A stretch of DNA of 64,000 nt, from NCBI GenBank assembly GCA_033763735.1, contig JANRJY010000031.1, positions 26,815-90,814 of the forward strand, in the 5' to 3' direction. Under the pieces are notes generated by a model, which was not told where the DNA came from, searched no databases, and was given only the letters and a program-made list of their open reading frames with translations. Both the position numbers and the translations under genes were made by a program. This document shows positions 15,790-26,335 of the stretch, piece by piece (the stretch's first letter is position 1; the number at the start of each line of letters is the position of its first letter). This DNA is from JANRJY01 sp033763735. Its GTDB lineage: Bacteria; Bacteroidota; Bacteroidia; Cytophagales; UBA9547.

Positions 15790-17661
15790 TTATTTTTTGA
15801 TTTTAATAATTTCTCCGGCTAATAAGGTTGAATTTTTTTTGCTATTCCAAATTAAGATGTTTTCAACCGAAACACCAATTTCTGAGGCTAATGAATTTAT
15901 ATCTTGTCCTGTTTTTGCAATAAATATATTAAAATTTGACTTCAATACAGTAGGAGATTTGTTGACTAGCAATAATTGGTCAAATTTTACCCCGTCAGGA
16001 CCTATATTGTTCCATACACGTATTGAGTCCATTTTGGTTCCATAATATCGTGAAATGGCGTACAAAGTTTGTTGCATAGCGGCCACATGATATACATACG
16101 AAGAATCCTTAAGGCCTTCTTTAAGGTTAACTGTTTTGGGTTTTGGCTTTTCTGAGATTGTTTTTGTGGTATTGGTGGTGTCTTTAGAATAGGTATTGGA
16201 TGGTTGTGTTGAAATAGAGTCTTTATTATCAATTGGAACTACTGGATTTTGTTTTAAAGTATCTTTTTTAATTGGCGGGTTCATATTAACCCCTTGTTCT
16301 TTGGTTACACTTATGGGCTTAACTGATTCAGATGCTTTTTCTTGTTTGATTACGGGTGGCGATGCTATTACAATGGGCTCATCCTCAGGTCTTTTATATT
16401 TCAAGTAAATTAATCTGCCTGTTTGGAGGGCATCGTTTTCTTCCATTCGGTTTTTGCGCAAAAGTTGTTTGAGTTTAATACCATATTTCTGAGATATGTC
16501 CCACATGGTTTCGCCCATAGCTGCGGTATGGTATAGGGTTATTCCTCTGTTGTTCTTTGATTCTAAATAGTACAACTTTCCTTCTGTAACTTCTTCAAAT
16601 TTTTGCATATCGTTATATCTCAAAAACTTTTCGATGGATATTTCACCCGAAAATGCCAATTGGGCGAGGTTATCACCTTTACGGGCAATAATTGCATTCA
16701 AATTATTGGCAGTTACCAATAAAGGAACTCCATTGCTCCCGGAAGGTGTTTGCGGATTGGATTTTATAGCAACCACAGGCTCTTTGGTTTCATTGCTTTT
16801 TTCTGCTTTCGCATATAGGTCAATGCCCAATCGTGCAGCCACTTGTTCTCTTTCCAAATATGTAACAGGCAACATTATAGTGTATTCTTTGTCCTCTGGC
16901 ACTTTTCGGGCGATTAGCCATTTGTTATATTCTCTTAACTTTTCTTCAGTTATCGCAGTTTCGTTTGCAATTTCAGAAAGGGATTTTCCTTTTACATTTT
17001 TTGAGTATTCCAATAGAGAAAGTTCCGGGGATTTGTTATATCCTACCTTTTCTTCATATGCTAGTTTATAAGCTAAAAATTTGATAGCATACCAATGCAA
17101 ATCTTTATCTACATCCATTTCCAATGCACCTACATATTTGCTTTCGATATAAGGTTTTACACCTCCAAGTCCGGTGTTATAAGCGATGAGTGCGTATATC
17201 CAGTTGGTAGTCATTAAATAATTTTTTTTCAGATAGCGAGCAGCAGCTCTACTCGATTCCAAAATATGTTTTCGTTCATCCACTTCTGAATTTATTAATA
17301 ACCCCACTTCTTCACCGGATTCCTTTTTGAATTGCCAAAAACCCACTGCATTTGAAGTGGAAACCACATCGGATTGCAAGCTACTTTCTTGAATGACCAG
17401 ATACTTAAAGTCCAAAGGAATATCTTCTTCTATAAAAGCCTTTTCTATAATTGGAAAATAAGTGTCGGTACGATTGACTTTAGCTTGAAAATAAGTCTTA
17501 TTTTTAGTAATTTCTATAACTTGTTTTTGTAATTCCTGACGTAATCCTGAAGAAAGATTTAATGTCATTCCTGCAAAATACATTTGATTTGGTACTTCTA
17601 TAGGTTGTGCAAATAACCCATTTAAAAAGAATATTAATATGAGACTTAGGTATAGCTTCAT
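15790..17661 (-). CDS. LysM-containing lytic transglycosylase (MltD-like)
   Basis: A secreted murein lytic transglycosylase of 623 residues: signal peptide (to about residue 19), an SLT-type domain (about 65-200) with the catalytic glutamate E92 in VIQESSLQ and AVGFWQFKKESG, then up to four LysM peptidoglycan-binding repeats (about 315-358, 378-420, 525-570 and 583-623), the pairs separated by a Pro/Lys/Thr-rich linker. It cleaves glycan strands to leave 1,6-anhydro ends. It lies between truA and the S41 protease gene on the same strand. Confidence 0.93.
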   Translation of the reverse strand: MKLYLSLILIFFLNGLFAQPIEVPNQMYFAGMTLNLSSGLRQELQKQVIEITKNKTYFQAKVNRTDTYFPIIEKAFIEEDIPLDFKYLVIQESSLQSDVVSTSNAVGFWQFKKESGEEVGLLINSEVDERKHILESSRAAARYLKKNYLMTTNWIYALIAYNTGLGGVKPYIESKYVGALEMDVDKDLHWYAIKFLAYKLAYEEKVGYNKSPELSLLEYSKNVKGKSLSEIANETAITEEKLREYNKWLIARKVPEDKEYTIMLPVTYLEREQVAARLGIDLYAKAEKSNETKEPVVAIKSNPQTPSGSNGVPLLVTANNLNAIIARKGDNLAQLAFSGEISIEKFLRYNDMQKFEEVTEGKLYYLESKNNRGITLYHTAAMGETMWDISQKYGIKLKQLLRKNRMEENDALQTGRLIYLKYKRPEDEPIVIASPPVIKQEKASESVKPISVTKEQGVNMNPPIKKDTLKQNPVVPIDNKDSISTQPSNTYSKDTTNTTKTISEKPKPKTVNLKEGLKDSSYVYHVAAMQQTLYAISRYYGTKMDSIRVWNNIGPDGVKFDQLLLVNKSPTVLKSNFNIFIAKTGQDINSLASEIGVSVENILIWNSKKNSTLLAGEIIKIKK

Positions 17662-17696
17662 TTGAAAGGCACAAACTTAAATAAAATTAAGGTAAA

Positions 17697-18452
17697 TTAT
17701 GAAATAAGTGTCAAAGCTTGTGGATGATATTGTACTTTAGTTAGAAATAACCCTTCAGGTGGTACTGCATATTTTGCTGCTTTTCTGTCTTTTTCTAAAA
17801 TAATTTTTTCAAAATCCGAAATATTTATTTTTCGCAAGCCAATTTCAATCAAAGTACCTACTATGGCCCGTACCATTCCTCTTAAAAACCGGTTGGCAGT
17901 GATGTGAAATATTAAATCGTCATTTTCACGTTCCCAATACGCTTCATAAATTGTGCATATATAATGATCCACATCAGAGTGATATTTGCAAAACGATTGA
18001 AAATCAGTGTAATTAAGCAACACTTTGGCTGCTGAATTCATCAAATCAACATCAATTGATTTTTGAAATAAGAAACAGCAAATTTCTTGCTTGAAGGGAT
18101 TTTTGACCAAACTAATGTGATAATCATAACTTCTTTTGATAGCATCATGCCTTACACTGAAATTTGATTCTGCAGTGTATATATGATGAACGTAAATATC
18201 TTTTGGAAGCAGCGCATTTAGTTTAAAAAGAAAAAGCTTTGAATCAATTACATCATCATAAATAAATTCTACAAATTGTTGCTTTGCATGTACACCTGTA
18301 TCTGTACGTCCACTTCCAAATGTTTCAATTTCAGTTTTTAGCAAAGTATTTATAGCCTTGTTGAGTTCAGCTTGAACCGTATGTGCGTTTTTTTGTATTT
18401 GCCATCCATGATATAGGGTACCCTTGTAGCTGATTTCGAGGATGTATTTCAT
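17697..18452 (-). CDS. truA: tRNA pseudouridine synthase A
   Basis: Makes pseudouridine at positions 38-40 of tRNA anticodon arms. 251 residues, normal length. The catalytic aspartate is in GSGRTDTGVHAKQQ, and the N-terminal YKGTLYHGWQIQ and C-terminal FLRGMVRAIVGTLIEIG segments are family signatures. It follows the helical-repeat gene by 13 bp and precedes the transglycosylase gene by 35 bp in the same direction, so all are probably in one operon. Confidence 0.95.
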   Translation of the reverse strand: MKYILEISYKGTLYHGWQIQKNAHTVQAELNKAINTLLKTEIETFGSGRTDTGVHAKQQFVEFIYDDVIDSKLFLFKLNALLPKDIYVHHIYTAESNFSVRHDAIKRSYDYHISLVKNPFKQEICCFLFQKSIDVDLMNSAAKVLLNYTDFQSFCKYHSDVDHYICTIYEAYWERENDDLIFHITANRFLRGMVRAIVGTLIEIGLRKINISDFEKIILEKDRKAAKYAVPPEGLFLTKVQYHPQALTLIS

Positions 18453-18465
18453 TTTAATACTTTGT

Positions 18466-19932
18466 TTAATTCTGTTTCAATTTTTTCATCACCCATAATT
18501 CCAAAGGCAATTGCACCAATATTCTTAACTGTACAGGGTTTTCTTTAATTCGCTCTATTGATGTACTTAGTTCTATCAAACTTTCTTTTTGATTTTCTTT
18601 CTTTAAATATTTTGAAATAAAAGCAATAAACACCATTTCTAATTCATTTTTTAACTTTTGTCTTGAAATCATTCTTTTAAAATTTCGAATTTGATAATCA
18701 AGAAAATCATCGTTTTGCAATTCAATATGAATCATTAAAAATAGTATTCTCATAATAGATTTTTGCTGAACAGAAATGTAACTAAAATCTTGATTAAGAA
18801 GGGGTTTAATCAATTTTAAACTTTCGGAATATTTTTCTAATCTAAAGTATGTATTTGATACAACAATTAAGCTTTCTATTTGAATGGCAGGAGGCAATGC
18901 CATCATTTCGTTTATTAAATTTTCTTCATAGATTTTCAAGTGTTCATTCAATTCATTATTACTTCTTGAATCAAAACAAAGCAGCATATTGTACTTAAGT
19001 TGAATAGCTTCTTTCAAAATAGCATCATTGCTATTTAAGGTTTCAATTTTTTTTAAATCTTTTAATGATTCTCTTAAATTCTCGAATGCTTGAAGCATGT
19101 AAAATTCGTCCAAAACACCTTTAATTACCATTAAGAAGGAGATCGGCTGATTTTTCCAAAAATCTATTTTTTCAAATAATTGTGTATTAATTTGCTGATA
19201 CACTTTTATGGCAGCTTTATGATTTGAAAGCATTTTGAAGTATGATGCTTGAAATAAAAGATGGTCTCTTTTGGCTTCAAAAGCTTCATTTCTTTTGTTG
19301 GTATTTAACTTAAACTCTTCTAAGAGTAAATCATTTAGGTTGTTTTTTTCTTTGTCAGATGAAACATATCCTTTCTTAGTAAATCTATTTTCTAAAAGGT
19401 GAAAAAGTATATTTTGGCTTATCTTATAATGAACGTTTTTTATATTTTCATCAATTATATATTTTGATTTGATAATATTCTCCTCCTCTAAGTGCTCATA
19501 TGAAAACTGTGCATGAATTTGTAAGTCAATAAAATCGCATAGGATGCAATAAATAAAATTTTGGTAAGCTAGTGCTTTCTTTTTGGTTTTGTGAATTTCA
19601 TCAATTGCTAATGAATAGGCTCCTTTATTCCATAAAATGTAGGAATTTTTTAGACCATTCATTATTTTGCTTTCAATGCTTTTTTCATCCTCATAATTTC
19701 GAAGTGCTTTCATTAACGAACAGTAAAGTTGTTTTCGAGCCATTTCAATATTGCTTTTGGGAAATTTTAAGGCAAATTTTTTATCAATCTCAATTTCTTT
19801 TCTCTCAATTAATTGAAAAAGATACATATACACCCTTGAGTCTGATTTGCCTTGATTTGCAATTGAAAAATATCTTTTTTCGGATTTTGAAAGCGTAAAA
19901 ATAAGTTCGCTGAGTTCTATTAATTTTGTCAA
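18466..19932 (-). CDS. Helical-repeat cytoplasmic protein, function unknown
   Basis: 488 residues, no signal peptide or membrane segment, and rich in Lys, Glu, Leu and Ile. The N-terminus LSKSEKRYFSIANQGKSD followed by YMYLFQLIE is a pattern I recall in a conserved Bacteroidota family of unknown function. The rest looks like stacked helical pairs of TPR type (for example AAIKVYQQINTQLFEKIDFW, and the ESLKLIKPLLNQDF segment). It is the first gene of the minus-strand run leading to truA. A scaffold or regulatory role is possible but unsupported. Confidence 0.75.
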   Translation of the reverse strand: MTKLIELSELIFTLSKSEKRYFSIANQGKSDSRVYMYLFQLIERKEIEIDKKFALKFPKSNIEMARKQLYCSLMKALRNYEDEKSIESKIMNGLKNSYILWNKGAYSLAIDEIHKTKKKALAYQNFIYCILCDFIDLQIHAQFSYEHLEEENIIKSKYIIDENIKNVHYKISQNILFHLLENRFTKKGYVSSDKEKNNLNDLLLEEFKLNTNKRNEAFEAKRDHLLFQASYFKMLSNHKAAIKVYQQINTQLFEKIDFWKNQPISFLMVIKGVLDEFYMLQAFENLRESLKDLKKIETLNSNDAILKEAIQLKYNMLLCFDSRSNNELNEHLKIYEENLINEMMALPPAIQIESLIVVSNTYFRLEKYSESLKLIKPLLNQDFSYISVQQKSIMRILFLMIHIELQNDDFLDYQIRNFKRMISRQKLKNELEMVFIAFISKYLKKENQKESLIELSTSIERIKENPVQLRILVQLPLELWVMKKLKQN

Positions 19933-20086
19933 TTTATATATTTAGAATCATCTATTTTATTATATATTATTTGCTAATTTATAACAAAATGAATTATAAT
20001 AGTATTATAGAATCATCTATATTATTTATTTTTTGTTTTATAAAATTTTTATCATTGTCCACTTTTGTATAAGATTAATTTAAAAA

Positions 20087-20986
20087 ATGAAAGGGAAAGT
20101 ATTGGTAATAGGAAGCTCTAACACAGATATGGTTGTAAAAACAGCCTATTTCCCTAAGCCGGGTGAAACAATTATTGGAGGAAAATTTTTGATGAACGCA
20201 GGTGGCAAAGGTGCCAACCAAGCCGTTGCTGCTGCCAGAATGGGTGCTGAGGTTACATTTATATCTAAAATTGGCAATGATATTTTCGGAAAACAGGCTG
20301 TTCAAGGATTTGAAAATGAAGGAATTAATACGGATTATATTATTACTGACAACGACAATCCGTCAGGAGTAGCGCTTATAACCGTTGATAAAAATGGTGA
20401 AAATAGTATAGTAGTAGCACCAGGTGCCAATATGGAATTACAACCTTTCGATTTCACAAACGCAAATCATTTGTTTGAAGAAAATGAAGTTGTTTTGATG
20501 CAATTAGAAACACCGATAAATACCATTAGTTTTTGTGCAAAACTTGCATCCAAAAACGGTAAAAAAGTGATTTTAAATCCTGCTCCCGCTACTCAACTTT
20601 CGGATGAACTTTTGAATGATTTATACTTAATTACGCCAAATGAAACAGAAACAGAAATATTAACAGGCATACAACTTAATGATAATGAATCCATTAAAAA
20701 AGCAACAGAAATATTGAAAAGTAAAGGCGTAAAAAACGTAATTATTACTTTGGGTGCCAAGGGCATATACTTGAGTGCCGGAAATTATAATCAGTTCGTG
20801 CCTGCTCCAAAAGTAGTACCTATTGATACCACTGCAGCAGGGGATGTATTTAATGGTGCTTTGGCAGCAGCAATAGCCGAAAATATGGATTGGCTTCAAG
20901 CATCAGAGTTTGCATGCAAAGCAGCATCCGTATCTGTAACCCGTATGGGAGCGCAAACAAGTGTACCCTTTAGAAAAGAATTATGA
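20087..20986 (+). CDS. rbsK: Ribokinase
   Basis: PfkB-family sugar kinase of 299 residues that phosphorylates ribose to ribose 5-phosphate with ATP. Family marks: GSSNTDMVVK near the start, GGKGANQAVAAARMGA (about 43-58), and the C-terminal signature DTTAAGDVFNGALA with the catalytic base D253. It is followed at 85 bp by a GRP-type sugar permease, which fits uptake plus phosphorylation of ribose or a similar pentose. A close relative acting on another sugar or nucleoside cannot be excluded. Confidence 0.92.
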   Translation: MKGKVLVIGSSNTDMVVKTAYFPKPGETIIGGKFLMNAGGKGANQAVAAARMGAEVTFISKIGNDIFGKQAVQGFENEGINTDYIITDNDNPSGVALITVDKNGENSIVVAPGANMELQPFDFTNANHLFEENEVVLMQLETPINTISFCAKLASKNGKKVILNPAPATQLSDELLNDLYLITPNETETEILTGIQLNDNESIKKATEILKSKGVKNVIITLGAKGIYLSAGNYNQFVPAPKVVPIDTTAAGDVFNGALAAAIAENMDWLQASEFACKAASVSVTRMGAQTSVPFRKEL

Positions 20987-21070
20987 CACTAAGTTTTGAT
21001 TTTATAAATAAAACAACCTACTTGTACGTACAGATAAAAATGTTATTCAACCTTTAAATTTTTCTAAAAT

Positions 21071-22072
21071 ATGTTCATAGTACAATCCTATCCACTTGCT
21101 GTATTCTTTTGTTTCATCACCATGTTATGTTGGGGAAGTTGGGCCAATACTCAAAAACTTGCATCAAAATCATGGCCTTCACAATTGTATTATTGGGATT
21201 ATACATTGGGATTGGTAATTCTTGCGCTTGTGTTTGGTTTGACACTAGGCTCCAATGGTGAACAAGGCAGAGGTTTTATTGCCGATTTGCAACAAGCAAA
21301 CGGTAGCGCTTTAGGTTCTGCATTGTTGGGAGGAATCATTTTTAATTTATCAAATTTGCTTATTGTGGCTGCAATCGACATTGCCGGAATGGCTGTTGCT
21401 TTTCCAATAGCCGTAGGTATTGCTTTGGTATTGGGAGTGGTAGTGAATTATTTGGCAGATAGTTCAGGAAATCCGGTTTTATTATTTGGAGGTATTGCAA
21501 TGGTTACAATTGCCATTATCTTAAGTGCAATTGCCTACCGCAAATTACCAAACAACACTTCAAAAGCATCAACTTTGGGCATAGTAGTATCAGTACTTTC
21601 AGGAATAATTATGGGGTTTTTCTATCGATTTGTTGCGGACGCCATTTCAACTGATTTTTATAACCCCGAAGCGGGTAAAATGACTACTTATTCTGCAGTA
21701 TTTATTTTCTCTATTGGCATATTTCTTTCAAACTTTATCTGGAATACTTATTTTATGTATAAGCCTCTTAAGGGTGAACCTACCAGCTACAAAGACTATT
21801 TTACTAAAGGCAATTTGTGGTTACATATTATTGGCATTTTAGGAGGGATTATTTGGAATATTGGAATGTCTTTTAGTTTGATTGCTTCTTCTCAAGCAGG
21901 ACCTACCATTTCCTACGGTTTAGGTCAAGGAGCAACTATGGTGGGTGTGGGTTGGGGTGTATTTATTTGGAAAGAATTCAAAACCGCACCCAAAGGCACC
22001 AATATTATCTTGGCCACCATGTTTGCTTGTTTTATTATTGGTCTAATATTAGTAATTGCTGCTAAAGGATGA
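21071..22072 (+). CDS. GRP-family sugar permease
   Basis: A 333-residue integral membrane protein with about ten hydrophobic helices. The N-terminal helix with CFITMLCWGSWANTQKLA and the later SYGLGQGATMVGVGWGVFIWKEF are typical of the glucose/ribose porter branch of the drug/metabolite superfamily (related to RhaT). It probably brings in a monosaccharide by proton or sodium symport. Its position behind rbsK suggests ribose. Its TGA overlaps the ATG of the next gene (ATGA), so it leads into the glycan genes. Confidence 0.85.
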   Translation: MFIVQSYPLAVFFCFITMLCWGSWANTQKLASKSWPSQLYYWDYTLGLVILALVFGLTLGSNGEQGRGFIADLQQANGSALGSALLGGIIFNLSNLLIVAAIDIAGMAVAFPIAVGIALVLGVVVNYLADSSGNPVLLFGGIAMVTIAIILSAIAYRKLPNNTSKASTLGIVVSVLSGIIMGFFYRFVADAISTDFYNPEAGKMTTYSAVFIFSIGIFLSNFIWNTYFMYKPLKGEPTSYKDYFTKGNLWLHIIGILGGIIWNIGMSFSLIASSQAGPTISYGLGQGATMVGVGWGVFIWKEFKTAPKGTNIILATMFACFIIGLILVIAAKG

Positions 22073-23229
22073 AAACTATGGTATTGTACTTGACTTTTTT
22101 TACAATTTGTTCTTTTGCTCAGCCAACAAAAGTAGAGTTAGAAGCTGCTCTTGCAAAGTATAAAGTACAGTTGAAAGAACTTAAGCAAAGAAATATAAAT
22201 GAATATACATTACCCGGTGTTTCATTTTTTTTATTCGGAATGGGAAATCGTTCTAAATTTATATATGTCAATGGAAAACTTAAAGAAGCACTTACGGGTA
22301 AAATAATTTATCAATGGGATGTTAAAAATGAACTGATAGTACCTAATAAATATTCAGTTTTGTTGCAATTAGTCAATGGAAAATCGGTACGCATATATGA
22401 AAATGAAAAAGGTTTGTATATTAATGATGAATCAAAAACAACGGAATTGGCATCCGGTGATATAAAATTGCCGGAATTTCAAAATAAAAAGTATAGTGAA
22501 ATACTTAAAGTACTGCATCACGAAATATTAATTAATATACTGGATTCCAAGCCATTACCCAATTATTTTGTTTACCATAAACCATGGAATAGAGATGCAG
22601 CAATAATGGCTATGGTATTTAAAGAAACGGGTAATTTACATTTAATTAAGAAATGGGTAATGCAACTTGATAATCCATTTGATTATAACAATAAAGGAAT
22701 AAGTGAAGCAGATAACCCCGGTGAAGTACTCTATTTGCTCTCCTTATTTACTGATAAAAATAATCCATTGGTTATTTCTACGTTGGACAGTGCACAAAAA
22801 TTTATAAAAGGCAATCATATTGAAGGCAAAACAGATTTTGGAGACAGATTTGTGTTTCAAACCAAATGGATGAAATATGGCCTGAAATCTATTGGATTAC
22901 CGGATAATTATGAAATACCACTTCAAAAAGAGGACAATTACTCTGCACTTTTCTGGTGGGATTATAAAGATAAGCATATTTATAAAGGTAGATTTAACAT
23001 AATTGATAGTAAAGACTATCCGTATTTGACATGGGCCGAGGATCATTTTTACAATGAAACCAATGGATATGTTTCTAATCAGATATATCCACTTAGTTGG
23101 GAAAAAAATGCATGCTGCGCCAACTATATGCCAATGCAGCTCATAGATCCGGTTTATTCCGAATTACGATTAAGTGTGCCACATACTTGGCACGCTTCCG
23201 AAATGTTTTTACTTTTGAACACCTTTTAA
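22069..23229 (+). CDS. Secreted protein, (alpha/alpha)6-toroid-like, function unknown
   Basis: 386 residues with a signal peptide (MKTMVLYLTFFTICSFA). A beta-rich N-terminal third is followed by a helical part with KPWNRDAAIMAMVFKETGN and HTWHASEMFLLL. The spread of Trp, Asp and His recalls the helical-toroid folds of glycoside hydrolases and polysaccharide lyases, but I cannot assign a family. It overlaps the sugar permease by 4 bp and precedes a GH127 enzyme by 11 bp, so it likely takes part in breaking down the same glycan. Confidence 0.7.
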   Translation: MKTMVLYLTFFTICSFAQPTKVELEAALAKYKVQLKELKQRNINEYTLPGVSFFLFGMGNRSKFIYVNGKLKEALTGKIIYQWDVKNELIVPNKYSVLLQLVNGKSVRIYENEKGLYINDESKTTELASGDIKLPEFQNKKYSEILKVLHHEILINILDSKPLPNYFVYHKPWNRDAAIMAMVFKETGNLHLIKKWVMQLDNPFDYNNKGISEADNPGEVLYLLSLFTDKNNPLVISTLDSAQKFIKGNHIEGKTDFGDRFVFQTKWMKYGLKSIGLPDNYEIPLQKEDNYSALFWWDYKDKHIYKGRFNIIDSKDYPYLTWAEDHFYNETNGYVSNQIYPLSWEKNACCANYMPMQLIDPVYSELRLSVPHTWHASEMFLLLNTF

Positions 23230-23240
23230 TTTCTTGAAAT

Positions 23241-25091
23241 ATGAAGATTTATAAAATTATTATTCTCGCATTTACTTTATGTTTCCAATTATTTGCAAGT
23301 CTAGAACCCATAAGAATTTGGAATCCAATTGTTCCCAATAAAATTGAAGATAAGTTTAACTATGTAACACAGCAGAAAATAGATGGATTACTCGGATATC
23401 GAATTAATGTAAATCTGGAAAAAAGATTGTTACAAATCGATTCTTCAATCTTGTTGTCAGGTTTTAAAAAAAGACCCGGTTCTCAAGTGTGGATTGGTGA
23501 GCATGTGGGTAAATTCTTATTTTCGGCCTCATTAACTTACAAATACACCCGTGACCCACGATTAAAACAATTAATGGACGAAATGGTGACCAAATACATT
23601 TCATATCAACTTGAAGATGGATACATTGGCACCTACCTACCCAAAGACTATTGGAGCGAATGGGATGTATGGGCACATAAATATTGCATTATTGGGTTGC
23701 TCAATTATTACAGCATAACTGGCGACAAAAGAGCCATTGAGTGTGCCAAAAAAGCGGCTGATTTAATTTGCAAAACATTTGGTGAGTTACCAGGCCAAAG
23801 AGACCTAATCACTTCCGGACATCATGTAGGTATGGCTGCGGGCAGCATTTTAGAACCAATGATTGACTTATATAGATACACCAATGATGAAAAGTATCTG
23901 AATTTCGCAAAGTATATTCTCAAAGCATGGGAACAACCCAATGGGCCACATATAGTAAGTAATCTTGAAAAATATGGAAAAGTAACTACTGTTGGTAATG
24001 CAAAGGCATATGAAATGATGTCGTGCTTTGTTGGAATTGCAAAGTATTATAAACTTACCGGGGATGAAAAATATTATAAAGTTTTACAAACCGCATGGAC
24101 AGATATTAGATTGAACCGGATGTACATTACGGGAACAGCAAGCGACCACGAACATTTTAAAGAAGAAGATATTTTATTCGCTACCAACGAAGACCATATG
24201 GGTGAAGGTTGTGTAACTACTACATGGATTCAGTTTAATCAACAACTATTTTTAATTTCTGGCGAAATTAAATATGTGGAAGAAATGGAACGCGCTGTGT
24301 ATAACCACCTTTTTGCAGCAGAAAATCCACAGACAGGTTGTGTAAGCTATTACACTGCGCTGATTGGAGTTAAGCCTCACAAATGTGATCAGGGATTTTC
24401 ATGTTGCCTTTCAAGTATTCCGAGAGGAATTTCTATGATTCCGGAAATGATATGGGGAAAACTTGATGGTAAATTTACAATGCTATTTTATGAGTCAGGA
24501 GATATAATTGATACCATAAAAGCAGAAGGAAAGAAAATGAGACTTCGATTAGTTTCTCAAACGGATTTTCCATTTGAAGGCAGAACAAAAATTTTGGTGA
24601 GCATTGCAGAAAAGAAAAAGTTTACCCTTGCTTTCCGTGTTCCAAATTGGTGTAAAAATTATACTGCTAAAATTGGTAACGATACTTATAATGCCATGCC
24701 TGGTGAAATTCTCCAAATAGAACGCAAATGGTCACCAGGAGATGCAATTGTTATCAATTTTGACATACCTCTACAAATTATTCCCGGAGGAAAATCGTAT
24801 CCTAATAGCGTGGCAATTAAAAGAGGCCCCCAAGTTTTGGCGGTTGATGCACAATTGAATCGTCAATTAGGTTCCATATATTATTTAGATTTGAATGCAA
24901 CAGAAACTTTTAACTTAATGGATGGAAGGAATAGTTTACCTGAAAAATGGTCTTGGCGTCAGGCATATTTTATGCCAATAAATATCGAAGGGAAAATACA
25001 AACGCTTGTTTTGGTTCCTTTTTCAGAAGCTGGTCAATATGGTACAGACGTATCTGTATGGTTAAAAAAATCTAATGTTTTATTCAAATAA
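23241..25091 (+). CDS. GH127 family beta-L-arabinofuranosidase-like enzyme
   Basis: A 616-residue GH127 (DUF1680) glycosidase with a signal peptide. GH127 enzymes release L-arabinofuranose by a cysteine nucleophile in a zinc site. The four ligand-type residues are visible: E322 and C324 in GEGCVTTTW and C388-C389 in FSCCLSSIPRG, matching the E-x-C and C-C arrangement of the characterised bifidobacterial enzyme. A helical (alpha/alpha)6 catalytic domain is followed by two beta-sandwich parts (from about 410). The substrate may be arabinan or a plant or algal glycoprotein glycan; this is inferred from the family. Confidence 0.92.
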   Translation: MKIYKIIILAFTLCFQLFASLEPIRIWNPIVPNKIEDKFNYVTQQKIDGLLGYRINVNLEKRLLQIDSSILLSGFKKRPGSQVWIGEHVGKFLFSASLTYKYTRDPRLKQLMDEMVTKYISYQLEDGYIGTYLPKDYWSEWDVWAHKYCIIGLLNYYSITGDKRAIECAKKAADLICKTFGELPGQRDLITSGHHVGMAAGSILEPMIDLYRYTNDEKYLNFAKYILKAWEQPNGPHIVSNLEKYGKVTTVGNAKAYEMMSCFVGIAKYYKLTGDEKYYKVLQTAWTDIRLNRMYITGTASDHEHFKEEDILFATNEDHMGEGCVTTTWIQFNQQLFLISGEIKYVEEMERAVYNHLFAAENPQTGCVSYYTALIGVKPHKCDQGFSCCLSSIPRGISMIPEMIWGKLDGKFTMLFYESGDIIDTIKAEGKKMRLRLVSQTDFPFEGRTKILVSIAEKKKFTLAFRVPNWCKNYTAKIGNDTYNAMPGEILQIERKWSPGDAIVINFDIPLQIIPGGKSYPNSVAIKRGPQVLAVDAQLNRQLGSIYYLDLNATETFNLMDGRNSLPEKWSWRQAYFMPINIEGKIQTLVLVPFSEAGQYGTDVSVWLKKSNVLFK

Positions 25092-25092
25092 T

Positions 25093-26259
25093 ATGTTCAA
25101 GAAATTAATTTGCTCCTTTTGGCTAGTAGTATCATTATTTGCTAATGCCCAGACTATAGATATTTCCAAAGATTGGATTTTTCAATTTGGCGATTCGATA
25201 ATCTGGTCAAAACCTGAGTTTGTCCCAAATAATTGGTTAAAAATGAATGAATTAGGATCTGTTGAAGATTTAGGATATCCTGATTTCAGTGGTTATGCAT
25301 GGTTTCGCAAAAAAGTGGTAATTCCTTCCACTTTCAAGTCAAGTGCCAATAAATTTGGCTATATCAAGATTGTGTTAGGTGGAATTGATGATAATGATGA
25401 ATCATATTTTAACGGCAAAAAAATAGGTGCTTCAGGCGTAATGCCACCAAACTATGTACAAGGATTTTATGAATTCAGAGTGTATAAAGTGAATGCAGCT
25501 GATATAATGTGGGATCAACAAAACTTGATTGCTGTCCGATTGTTTGACCATTTGGGCAATGGTGGATTTTATACCGGACCCTATGTAATTGCTTTTCCAA
25601 GTAATGAATCTATTGAGCTTTCAAAAAGCATATCCGGATTTAACTTATCACCTGATCAGGATTGCTACGGTCATAAAGTAAAAATTGAAGATTCACTAAA
25701 AGTCAATGCGTTAAAATTTAATGCCGTTAGGTTTGAATCGGGTATGCCTGGGGAAATTATGCTTTTTTGTAATAATAAATATATAGGGAAAAGTAATAAA
25801 TCAGAAAATCATCGGTTTTTAATTCCTTATGATAATGTATTGTGGGATAAAGAAAATGAAATAACTTATTACGTCAACAATAAGGAAGGTAAAAACAAAA
25901 TAATCTATTCAAAAAACCAATTCAAAAGTGCAACAAACACGGATATGCTTTCGGTTAAGCTTACAAATAGTGATGACATAAAGTATAAAACAGGAACAAA
26001 TAATATGACGACAATTGAAGTTTCAAATACTGCAAATTTTGATTTTACAGGAGAATTGAAAATTCTTTCGCTTTCAGATATTGGAACTATTCAATCAGAA
26101 ATAAATGTGGATATTCAAGTACCTAAGCAATCCAAGTACACTAAAAACATCGTGATTAATTTGCCTTTTAAAGGGATTTATAAAGTTAATTATCAACTAA
26201 CCGACAAGAAAACAAACCTTATAATAACCGGCACACTTAAAAAAGGATACCTGGAATAA
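25093..26259 (+). CDS. Secreted GH2-like sugar-binding beta-sandwich protein
   Basis: About 388 residues from the ATG at 25093, just after the GH127 stop; a start 18 bp upstream would overlap it. It has a signal peptide (to about FANAQ). The first part matches the jelly-roll sugar-binding domain of GH2 enzymes and sialate esterases (DWIFQFGD..., YAWFRKKVVIP, NGKKIGASGVMPP, LIAVRLFDHLGNGGFYTGP). The rest is beta-rich with no catalytic domain. It probably binds glycan or assists the GH127 enzyme. Confidence 0.75.
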   Translation: MFKKLICSFWLVVSLFANAQTIDISKDWIFQFGDSIIWSKPEFVPNNWLKMNELGSVEDLGYPDFSGYAWFRKKVVIPSTFKSSANKFGYIKIVLGGIDDNDESYFNGKKIGASGVMPPNYVQGFYEFRVYKVNAADIMWDQQNLIAVRLFDHLGNGGFYTGPYVIAFPSNESIELSKSISGFNLSPDQDCYGHKVKIEDSLKVNALKFNAVRFESGMPGEIMLFCNNKYIGKSNKSENHRFLIPYDNVLWDKENEITYYVNNKEGKNKIIYSKNQFKSATNTDMLSVKLTNSDDIKYKTGTNNMTTIEVSNTANFDFTGELKILSLSDIGTIQSEINVDIQVPKQSKYTKNIVINLPFKGIYKVNYQLTDKKTNLIITGTLKKGYLE

Positions 26260-26335
26260 TCAATTATCTAAAAAATGTTGATTTAAAAATACTTTCATAT
26301 AAATTGGTGGTTTCAATCGTTAAAATCACTCTTAC